From positions 3,291,502-3,355,501 of the forward strand of contig NC_087393.1 in NCBI RefSeq assembly GCF_963675165.1: a stretch of 64,000 bases of DNA. The letters run 5' to 3'. This DNA comes from Halichondria panicea (lineage: Eukaryota; Porifera; Demospongiae; Suberitida; Halichondriidae). Positions 1 to 9,865 of this stretch are shown here, piece after piece. The notes under the pieces were generated by a model. It did not search any database. It had not been told where the DNA came from and worked only from the letters and a program-made list of their open reading frames with translations. The first letter of the stretch is position 1, and the number at the start of each line of letters is the position of its first letter. A program made the translations under genes and the position numbers.

Positions 1-12
1 TTTTTCTTTATT

Positions 13-551
13 ATGCCTCGGTGCGCATGCGCAAGCGAGGTATACGGTAGTGTGTTTGTGTGTCTGTGTGTGTGTCTGTCTGTCTGTCTGTGTAGACTGC
101 TACAGCTGCTCAAGGATGAATCAAGTGCAAGTAAGAGTTTCTATAGGCTTCTAGTCATGTTTACTTGGATTTTAATTCGTGGATTTGCAAAATAATGCTT
201 TGTTCTCAAGTTATGCCTAGTTTTGCTTACTTGGAATGCCATTGCAGCCTTTTCAGAAGAGCACGTAGCCAAACTTGTTTACCGAGTGTTACTACTCTAC
301 TTAGTAGTTAGCTCTGCACTAGAACGCTAGCTATTGGTAGCTGCAAGAGTGCGGAAGAGAGCTGCAAGGCTCTGTTGATGGCAGCCATTAACTTTAGACT
401 TGAACTTTTGGCATCGATCGTTTTTACCAACAATCATGGTCGATCATTACCCACTCTTTGAGTTTGCATGCAGCAAAAGCAAAAATGTTCATCAGTATAA
501 AAGCTATTAGTAGCTTCATGTTATGTAGCTTTGGCATCTCCACCGAGGCAT
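13..551 (+). repeat. Dispersed TIR repeat, family A, copy 1
   Basis: The segment opens with TGCCTCGGTGCG and closes with CACCGAGGCA, so its ends are inverted copies. Its interior (a GT-rich stretch, then TTTCTATAGGCTTCTAGTC and GAATGCCATTGCAGCC) recurs near 19,477-20,850 in the same orientation, at 3,293-3,668 reversed, and as decayed pieces near 22,771, 48,150 and 54,790. There is no coding capacity, so it is a non-autonomous DNA element (MITE-like). Confidence 0.7.
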
Positions 552-834
552 CAGCACCTGTGGTGCTTTCATTCTAATATAGCAGACACTTTTTACATCT
601 ATAGCAAGGTAAACTCAGCAGCTGCATAAAGAGCCATTGAGCACGAGTTCTGCATTTCATTGTTTTGTAAATGGCGCACACTTATTAAACGCACTCTCCA
701 ATTATAAGCGCTCATATCCCACTTAATATGCGCCTACAGTACCCGTTTTTAATAGTAAAATAATTAGAAGGTAATAATACCGTTATGCAGTTATAATAAT
801 CATACGTGTTCTGACTGGTATATAATCAAGAATT

Positions 835-1345
835 CCACTGACACCGTCCTACAGGAATACGGTGTCCTAGTCTATGATCTCCTGGCAATGGGCAACGTAG
901 CTGTGAACAAGTATTACCTCGATGGAATTGGTACATACAGCTGTCACTATGGATACAGGCTGGTCCGGTCATCATTAGTGAGGTGTAGAAGTGATCAGAC
1001 GTAGTCTGGAATGGCTCCATCTTGTCGACGTAAGTATACATTAGAATATTGTGATGTGTTGCATGCAGTCATACGTAAGTAGACCTGATAGCTGTATATG
1101 TGTGCAGTCAGAGGAGGATAGTCAGGGTCAAAAGATTTTTAGCCTTATCCCCACACCCACTCATGCTATATTGATATTGATGCTTGGTCGTCCAACAGGC
1201 CTGCATTGAAGGCCATCACGTAATAAATTATTCATAATTATGTGGATATAACAAGGTAGGGCTGGATACGTACTTTAAGCAGTTGCACTCGTCAATCGAA
1301 TGGACAGTGAACTCAAAGATTTATAACAGAGGAGGTTGGACAGTA
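835..1345 (+). pseudogene. Relic of duplicated sushi (CCP) exons
   Basis: Bases about 860-1030 closely match the third sushi exon of the matrix-protein gene at 17,164-17,340. The match includes GGCAACGT.GCTGTGA, the CATACA.CTGTCACTATGG stretch, the preceding CTACAGG acceptor and the following CGTAAGTATAC donor. A TAG interrupts the sushi frame near 1003. About 1,285-1,320 resembles a piece of the first sushi exon (16,540-16,575). No open sushi frame remains, so these are dead copies of part of the downstream gene, splice sites included. Confidence 0.7.
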
Positions 1346-1890
1346 TTACGTGCACCTATACACACATGCCATTATAGCCTGGAATTCAATTAAACTTACC
1401 TCCAACTAAGTACATATAGTGCACGCAGTGCAGTGATGGCTGTTTTAGATCTACTCATCACACAAGAACCTATAATCATTTAAGCACATCATTCCTCGTT
1501 AATTTTACTTGGCTACAAATTTGTAATGGTTAAGTAATATTCAGTAAAAATGCAAGTGCAATACATCATGTGAGTTAGTTAAAGTTACTGAGTTTGTGTG
1601 GGTCCAACTGATGCATAAAAATGTTCAGTCAGAGCAACACCTTGCCCCAAGAATTTGCGAGGTGATAATTCCACAGGGTGTTTGTGAAACTGTGTTCTAA
1701 GTGTTTTCTTGCTCCGAGTGGTCAGAGTGATGTGTCCAGTAGACCCATCATTTCTCTTTGAGGGGGGGAAGCTAGGTTGGGTTCTTTTGCAGCAATTCTG
1801 AAATCCGTAAGATCACTGTCTACAAAAAAAGTGCATGTGTCACAGCCAGATCTACATGTATAGTCATATTTATATCTATTTTAACATAAG

Positions 1891-4800
1891 TAAAGGAACC
1901 CCCATCGTTGCATCCTCGGGTTCTACCAGTGGGTCATCTAGGGTGTCAGTTAGTGTACCCTTAAAGTTGGCGATCACCCCTACGACAGGAAGACCCAATT
2001 CTCTAGGTAGCAGTAGCACGAGGACGTCTATAGTGTGTCATCCCCAAATGGCAGTAATCAAAAAGGAGGGTCCAATAGCAAGCAAGCCCAACCTCCACCG
2101 GGCCCTGCCTATTCTGCAGCAGGTAAGTGTTTGAACACAGGTATATATATACCTGTATTCTGAACACATACATTACGTTTGGACACTCTCTTTTATGAAG
2201 TGCTGTTTAGCGTCGTCTGCACTTGTGCTTCGTTTTGAACATGGAGACGGCTAAACAGAATGTGTATAACATATGCATGGTTTTTGTACATCAATAAAAT
2301 GTATGTGTCACAACCACTTGTTGTATTGGCAGAGCCTGTGTAGAGCTTGTGTGTAATTGACCAATGTCTTGTTTTTCTCGACTCGATACATGGGGCATGT
2401 AAACTCTTCACCCACCACTTTGACGTCTGCACTGCCCTCTGACACAACCAGCAGTAGCACTACTCCAGCCGAGGAGGACAGTGGTAGTGGTCAGTCAGCG
2501 GCGGGAGAGGGCTCTCAACATCAGCGTCTGGTGAGCATGTACCGGTACATGTATGTATAGTAGTCACCTAATGAATAGCGAGTATATTTGGGGATCGAAT
2601 GTTAGCTAGTTGACGATTATTATGAATAGGACAAGCATTGCATGAAAAAAGTTGTAACAACAGCAAAACCACAAAAAACATCATTTTCTCATTCTTTTCC
2701 TCCCACTCTTCAGTTAATGAACTATAGCTCTACAAAACAATAGTGATATAAATACACAAAAGGACGGAGTCATTAATTTTTTTTACGCACTGGCTCTCTT
2801 TGGTGCACAACTTGCACATGGTACATGGTAAAATAATGTAATGTCCAGCAAAAAAAAGAACTTTGACCTCAAATAATGGCTGACATCAGCAATAATGACT
2901 TAATTGAGGAGATGAGCAAAACTGAGGAGGGAGGTTGATCTGAAACAAGTATGCAACTAACAGTGGCCTAAGCTAACTTTAATGTAAAATTCATTATAGA
3001 AACTACTATATATCGCTCTAGTACTTTTTGAGCGAAAGCATAACATGGCGAGAGGCATTAGCAAGCGCACGCTTGCAACACTCGTTACCCTAGTTCCTGT
3101 GCATAACTTACAGCTGCCGCATTCTCAAAGCCTTGCTCCAGCCGGATTGCAGCACCCTTCATTCTAATTTCCTTTTAAGTTGCAATTCCCGATTGACATA
3201 AATGTACACTATCGTAGAAACTGGACTGCATGTCTTTATTTTAAGCACATGCTCAGCTGCAGGTATTTTGCCCTTGAATTGAAGCGTTTCTGATGCCTTG
3301 GTGGAGGAGCCAAAGCTTTATGCTTACAGTACTAGTAAAATACACACATGTACAATTACAATTTACATTTATGCCTCTGCATTTGTACACAAATGACATG
3401 CATAAAGAGCACAGAATGGTGAAAAAGAGTGGGAAATGATTAACTATGATTGTTGCTAAAAAGGATGTCGAAACTTGATGGCTGCAATGAACAGTGTGGC
3501 CTTGCATCTTTTTTCTCACTCTTGCAGCTACCAATAGATCCAAGAAAACGTGACTAGAAGCCCATGCCTCATAGAAAGTCTTATTTGCAATTGATTTATC
3601 ATTGAGCAGCTGTAACACGCTACACACTACAGTATACCTTGCTTGCGCATGCACACATCGAGGCATAATTATGCGAAGGATATAAGAGAATTGATTCAGC
3701 TATATATAGAGTAAGCTAGCTTGTACTTTCTACGGCACTGTTGTAAACTGTCAGTAGCATTATTACTAACTGTTTACAACACTTCTCTAGTTTTAAGAAC
3801 ATTGTTTAGCAACCACTTCTCATACAGTGTTTTCCCTGGTACAGGGTCATCAAATTAACATATAAATATCCGGTTGTACTGTAGGTTCCCAAACATCCCA
3901 CCGCTCTGAGCACAGTCGGTCCAGCAGTGCCTCATCATTCTCTGCCTCTCTCTCGCAAGACTCCCAGTCATTGACTCATACCAGCTCCAGTAAGTGCTGT
4001 AAATTGTCACAATAATCTGGTAGTCAATATATGCTCCTCACCATCTGGTCTCTCCAGGTATAGCAGATACACACAGTGGAGCATCCAGTAACAGCGGGGG
4101 AGCACATTCAAGTAAGTTGTTCTTTTGGGCTTTACAAAAACACTTGGTCTCTGACTTAACTGTTCACATTCATTGCATGGTTTTACATTGTGCAGCCCCT
4201 GTGTCAGAACCAAGCCCCCTAGTAGTGGACACTGGTGTGCGGCCTCCCTCCTCTACCCATTCCTCGGTCGGAGCTCTCTCTCCCCTCATCTCCACCACAA
4301 TCACACAACCAACCCCTCATAGAACGCCCTCTCAACCTCCAACAACCGCACAGCCCTCCACTACGTCACATCAAGATGCATTTGTGGTCACGCTCTCTCG
4401 CCAATGCCACTGGCACCTGTTGGTAGTGGTGTGGAGTTAGCAGAAAATCCTATGGTCGCTGCTCAAAGTCCTGGCTTTAATCAGTTTCCATCAGGAGGTT
4501 CAAATCTCCCAGTGTGGATGGCAGCGGGTGATGACGGTCTGGAGGTAGTTCCAGGAAGTTTAGGAGCAGCCTTCGGCAATGGACTATTTTCGTCTTCTAC
4601 TAGCACAGGTGGGTAATAATACTAGTGACAATAAGAGCATACATGTATGATGTTCATGTACATGTATGATGTTCATGTACATGTATGTGGTGGTTTTGCT
4701 CTAACTAGACACGGCACAAAGCTGTCCGTCCCTTGGTTATCTGTACATTGTATCTGTTCGTTGGTTTTTAGATATTCATGTGCTGTATGTTTGTTTAGGT

Positions 4801-7800
4801 GAATACCCAGCATTGTACGTACATTTGTTCAAGGGTCTACTTGTGTATTCAGGTCTCTCACCGACACTACCTGTCAACTCGCCTCCTCTGTCCTGTAATT
4901 CTCCTCTGGTTCAGTCTGCCGCCTTCCCCTCACAACCTCCCATCTCCAACTCCCCTCTCACTTCTGCCTTCCCCTCGCAGCCCACCCCCCTCACAGGAGC
5001 ACTCCCCACTACCTTCACAGTGGCACAGCCAACTTTCGCTAACTTTACAGGAGTTCTACCAACACACCCCACTTCCTTTGCAGGGCTCACATCAGCAGCC
5101 TTCATGTCGCCAGAGGTATGTTGTTTGTTGCACACATGTGGTTGATTCTGATGTCTCTGGTTGATAGTACACATTCCCTGCAATGTTGAGTACACAGCTG
5201 CTATTTATGCATTGTGTGTTCAATCAAATTTGACAATGGATAAGATCAAGAGTGCATGAATCCTGATAAGATTCTTAGAACTTTAAACCATTATTGTTTA
5301 AACCTGCCCCCACAGTTCTACTGCTGTAGACCACTCCACTACAAGTTTATAGAGTCAATTTCTGTTGTTACGTGACTTAGTGTTTAACATACATGTACAT
5401 GTATGCATGCACGTGCTGTATATATAGCAACCCTTCCTACAGCAGACTGCTCTGCCGTCTCTATGGGTGAGCGGGATGCAGGGCCTGGTGTCGTGGGTCA
5501 GCTCTCCTCACTTAAGTCCATAGCAGCCCAGGTAGTAGCCTCATCTGGCACACCAGTCACTAGCAGTAGAGGAAGTGGTTTGGAAGCAGTGATGGGCCTC
5601 GAGAGTAGGCCTGGGGAACAGAGCTCAGAACAAATGCGACGTGAGTGTAAAACTGATAAGTTACATGTATACCATGATGTGTTAAAATATCAATATCAAT
5701 TGAAAACCTCCGTATACTCTCCCATACACCGGTGTCTGGCGGATCCGGATAACAACGGAATGTACCCAATGTGGCTATCTTAATTAGTGTATATTAGATT
5801 GAACCTTCGTGCAGTTGTGTATGTTCTCTCAAGGGCTCATAGAAATGCCCTTGGGAACAAATCCAATACACCCTAGCTGGCCATGGTACAACTATTACTG
5901 TACATGTACAATAACTATGTATTGAATTGTTTTGTTATCATTGTAAGAATGATTGTATTGCTTATTAATTTTGTTTTTAGTAATTCCATTGTAAATGTGT
6001 ACTACACTTCCACCTGCTTTAGTAATGGCTGCAATCTCTCTTGTTGTTTACAGTACTAGGGTGACACAAGGTGTCATGGGGCGAGCGTGTTAGCAGTACA
6101 GGTGGTTCACATCTATGTGTTGTGAATACCTATGCCTGTCAGTCTTGTTCCAAGCGTGCCTGTCTGGCCTCAGGAGTCTCTGTAGAAAAAATACACTGGC
6201 TTATCATCATGAACGCCACTTGTCAGTGGCACTTACCCGAGGCTCTGCTGGTTTGAGTTGAAGCAGCCATTTGCTGTAGGCGTGCCTGTCTGGCCTCAGG
6301 AGTATCTGTAATGAAAATTACACTGGTTTATATCACCTGTACGCCGCCTGTACTTACCTGAAGCTCTGCTGGTTTGGGTGGAAGCAGCCATTTGCTGTAG
6401 GCGTGCCTGCCTGGCCTCAGGAGTCTCTGTGTCCCGTCTCAGTTGCTGGGATGCTCTATTGGCATCCAGTGCAATGGTTACCTTGAATCTTGAGTGCCCT
6501 GTGCTTTTCTCTGCGTTTGGCTAGCCTGACTTCTTTCTCTTCAGCTGTTTCTTGGGCTCTTGCTTGTCTCTCTCGATCCCTCCTTATTTGAAGTCTTTCT
6601 TGTTTGCATTCGTTGTCAGGATTCATTTTATGCAACTTTTCTTATGCCTCCAGTTGTGCAAAATACACGAGGAATACACGAAATTGGTAAGGGCCGCGTG
6701 TCTAAAAACCGGCTATCAGGCCGTACGTACCACACATACATACATACATACAGAGAAATTTTATACCGTCGTCACTACGTTAGGGCTCGCTACGCTCGCC
6801 CCAATTAATTTTGTTTTTAGAGTAATTCCATTTTAAATTTGTACTACACTTCCACCTGCTTTAGTAATGGCTGCAATCTCTCCAGCTCTGTTAGAGTCTT
6901 TCAGCAGTCGTGCTTCGGAGGAGACATCGGCAGGTCGCACAGATACCCAGATCATGCCTCTGCTAGGAGTTATGCCCCTGGGTCCAGTGCAGCTGACTCA
7001 AGAGAGGCTTTATCAGCTCAAAATGTTGGAGACTGCGTACAAGCACCTCCCACATCAGTCGGATTCAGAAAGAGTGAGGTAAGGGGGTGTGTGTTTGTGC
7101 AAGTGAAGTATTTGAGATCTATACCAACCTAGTTGAACGGTACAGTAAAACTTGTCTATAGCGGTCACCCTTGGACAAACCAACGATGGCTGTAATGAGG
7201 TCATTAACTTGACTGTACTATAGAGGGTGGCCTGCTTATAGGATGAAGAATTTACAGTTGACTTTACTTTACTTTCAGTCCACGTTCTTTCTGTCTGCAT
7301 CGTGTATTTTGTGATAATCTTACAGGCGTACATTTACTTGCTTTTTTTCAGCTGATGTTTTACGTAGCACTTTGTGCACATACATTCAGACCGTATTTGC
7401 AAAGAACACCGTATCCCACCCCGTTCTATCACCATCAGCACCCTCCATCTCACTTTGACTCATTCGAGTTCTTCCAGAGACTATCTATAGACTCGCTCTT
7501 CTTCGTATTCTACTATATGGAGGTATAGTTTTGTGTATACTGTTTAAGAATGTGTACTCTGCTTGCAATGTTTAAATTATTGAGTTCAGACTGGTATACA
7601 ATTACATACGATACCTAAAATATTGACTTCTTGAGGTGTGTTAGAGAGCTTTTAATGTATTGGCCATGGTCCCAACCGATTGCATGTAATCCATTGAATT
7701 TGATTTGTTGAACACTTTCATAATAACGTTCTACATGTACATTGATTTGTAGTCGCTGTGGATCATTATCACTACAGTGCCTTTAGCCTATAGAATAAAT

Positions 7801-9202
7801 AAATGCTATTTGTTGCGTGTTGGTACATGAATGTAAATATTTTGGGATTAGAACATTTCTAAGAAAATATGATGATACCATTGTGTTGGTGAACAAATTA
7901 TCTAAAACGTATCCAAAAAGATTTCCATGGCAACCAAAGGTGGTGGGTATGTGGTGGTTTATATAACACCAGCATTTTTCTATAGTGGACAATCGCTTAG
8001 CAATAGAAAAGACCAATTGTTTTCGGCTAAGGCATGGAACTTTGGCACAGCATTCCTGAATAGTTAACCTAACATATGCATGGTTACGTATAGCTTACAT
8101 AAATACACATACTGGTTAATACTCAATTATAGGGTATTTTGGGTGCCTTTTCGCTTAGCGATGGAACTCAAACAAATTTGTCCGCTACGGTCTAATTGTT
8201 TTTGCACATTAATTATTTCTATCTTTTGATATAAAAAAGTTGTCCAAAAATACTTCAGTTCCGGAGATATTTCATGTTATGATGCAGTGTTTGCCCACGC
8301 AGTAATTAGTAATAAATCAAGCTGTCCTGACTCGGCATTTTATATGCTAGATATTGCATGCTCTTTTCCATCAAAAAATTATCTGGGAAAGTGGCATGGC
8401 GGCTCGAAAAAAACAATTAACAGTCATTGAGTTGGCTTTGTACAAGTAGAAGAAAGATAGCCGACCAGTCCTCTAAGTATATCATAGACTGCTAGTAGGT
8501 CACTGTTTAGTTCTTATTTGAGTCTGCTATTTGCCAATTGAAATTGGCTATGACCACAAGACCTTTGTGGTAAGTTTTATCATCTAGTTAGCGTACAAAT
8601 AGCTAGCAAGCACTGTATTAGTTACTTATGAGTAGTGCAGGCACATAAAAGAATAGAAACAATATCTCCCTTCTTACAAAACCAAGAAATTAAACTCTAA
8701 AGTAATTCATAAGCAAACACTGCATCATAACCTTAAAATGCTTTGGTTCATAACCTTAAAATGCTTTGGTTTCTAGCTTTAATTGTGTTTAATTTGCTAG
8801 GGGACTAAGGCCCAGTACTTCGCAGCAAAAGCTCTCAAAAAATTATCTTGGAGATTTCACACAAAATATATGATGTAGTTTCAGAGACTTGAGGAGCCTA
8901 AAGCCATCACTGATGACTATGAAATGGTAAGGGAGCTCATACAACTCTCACCACAAGTAGACATAGTGGCTAGTTGGCAGATGTTGCAGCCACTAAGCAT
9001 CATACCACATGTTTTTCTGTATGCACCAGTGCAACTCGTGAGTAAAACATTATTCTTGATAGCAAATAATTATTGTGACTCTTCAATGTCTTTTTCCTTC
9101 CAGGGTACATATATTTACTTTGACTTTGAGAAATGGAGTCAGAGAAAAAAAGAAGGATTCACATTTGAGTACAGATTCCTTGAAGACAAGGACCTCCCCT
9201 GA
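1891..9202 (+). CDS. CNOT3: CCR4-NOT complex subunit 3 (CNOT3), 3' part, with internal stop
   Basis: Scaffold subunit of the CCR4-NOT mRNA deadenylase. Well-supported C-terminal exons: 5443-5640, 6865-7078, 7390-7522, 8801-8926, 9104-9202 (TGA). They join in phase and encode the LGV.PLGP..LT segment, the [12 protein letters not shown] segment and the NOT box ([58 protein letters not shown]). Upstream Ser/Pro/Thr-rich linker exons are approximate: about 1891-2122, to 2530, 3885-3985, 4060-4112, 4196-4608, 4853-5115. The N-terminal Not3 coiled-coil domain is not in the window. Oddities: codon 8876-8878 is TAG where the family has Trp (KYMM-W-FQR), and the linker frame cannot be carried without shifts near 2020 and 4385-4440. 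It is either a nonsense allele, an edited or erroneous base, or a decaying copy. Confidence 0.85.
3293..3668 (-). repeat. Family A TIR repeat, copy 2 (reversed)
   Basis: Reverse complement of the element at 13-551. It starts at TGCCTCGATG near 3,666, carries the shared TTTCTATGAGGC..TTCTAGTCACG interior, and ends in ACCAAGGCATC at about 3,293. It is shorter than copy 1 through internal loss and lies in a CNOT3 linker intron. Confidence 0.65.
5780..5910. repeat. Hairpin element relic
   Basis: Contains AAATCCAATACACCCT followed by CCATGGTACAACTATTA, which is also the right half of the complete hairpin element at 29,501-29,650. The left arm here is diverged. No coding content. Confidence 0.5.
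5964..6882. repeat. 77-bp direct repeats flanking an insertion in a CNOT3 intron
   Basis: Bases 5964-6040 and 6804-6882 are nearly identical; the right copy has two extra bases and a few substitutions. Each contains the end of the intron, the TTTAG acceptor and the first bases of a CNOT3 exon (ATGGCTGCAATCTCT). Only the right copy continues into a real exon; the left copy breaks off into TTGTTGTTTACAG. The 763 bp between them carry the minus-strand mini-gene. The arrangement shows duplication of an exon boundary when the insert arrived. Confidence 0.8.
6139..6626 (-). CDS. Small Arg/Gln-rich protein from tandem 23-codon exons, nested in CNOT3 intron
   Basis: Exons on the minus strand: 6626-6482, 6426-6358, 6305-6237, 6179-6139. 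All internal junctions are phase 1 with GT-AG introns of 55, 52 and 57 bases, giving 107 aa. Exon 1 (from ATG at 6626) is rich in Arg, Glu and Gln ([16 protein letters not shown]). Exons 2 and 3 are each exactly 69 nt and encode near-identical copies of [E/D][15 protein letters not shown] followed by TQTSRAS. The last exon repeats [13 protein letters not shown] and stops. The repeats predict helical or coiled-coil peptide. From general recollection, R/Q-rich ETPE.RQARL repeats occur in transposon-encoded proteins of invertebrates; that link is not demonstrated here. Function unknown. It could be the truncated 5' end of a mobile-element gene. Confidence 0.55.
8276..8774. repeat. Inverted repeat and short tandem duplication in last-but-one CNOT3 intron
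   Basis: GTTATGATGCAGTGTTTGC at 8276-8294 is matched perfectly by its inverse complement at 8713-8731, suggesting a small TIR element. A 24-bp unit containing CATAACCTTAAAATGCTTTGG is tandemly doubled at about 8727-8774, ending just before the acceptor at 8800. Confidence 0.5.
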
Positions 9203-9498
9203 ATCATGATTAATCCATCTTTTTTTATGTTGTCTCGTGCATGTCTGTTGTCTACTGAAAAAACTTGTACTGAGGAATCAGTACGTAAAATGAACAAACA
9301 TATATAAAATCTCATTTTCATTGCTGATCAGCAGTGCCTGTGGTGGTTCAAAACTTTGTGTTGTATTGACTGTTGGTTGCATGCCTTGAACTTGTCCCCA
9401 ACGTTGCCTGTAAGCTGCTCATTAAATTCAGTGGTATATAAAGTGCAAGCTCACAGGGAGGATTTCAAGTTGGTTGGCAAAAATTAAAAGTTGGAGTG

Positions 9499-9737
9499 TG
9501 GCCACCCATGACCACAATGTATGTTTTATTATAATGCAATAGTGGCCATGGTTAACCAGTTGTGCATTCAACTTTTGTTCAGTTCACAATCTAATTGAAT
9601 TTGCATGTTGTGTAGATAAAACTGGCCACCCATGACCACAATGTACGGTTTGTTATAATGCAATAGTGGTCATGTGGTTGTGCATTCAACTTTTGTTCAG
9701 TTCACAATCTAATTGAATTTGCATGTTGTGTAGATAA
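9499..9737. repeat. Tandem duplication, unit about 120 bp
   Basis: The block beginning GGCCACCCATGACCACAATG and ending GCATGTTGTGTAGATAA occurs twice in a row (about 9499-9618 and 9624-9737) with few differences. It sits in the 660-bp spacer between the CNOT3 stop and the next gene's start. No coding sequence is seen in the spacer. Confidence 0.7.
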
Positions 9738-9865
9738 GGTATCTAAAATAGGTGCTTACCCTATGTGACCCTGTATAATTAGTATAAAGTCTAGGTTGGA
9801 AAACCAAGTATTAAACCACTGGTTTGTAGATCTAGTTTGAGTATAGCATCTTCTATGTCTGAACA

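Noticed and set aside
4911..5195. Minus-strand 94-aa ORF
   Set aside because: Antisense shadow of the Pro/Ser-rich CNOT3 linker exon; no splice or homology support.
8924..9202. 92-aa [13 protein letters not shown] as the CNOT3 end
   Set aside because: Its first part is intron. Only 9,104-9,202 is coding.
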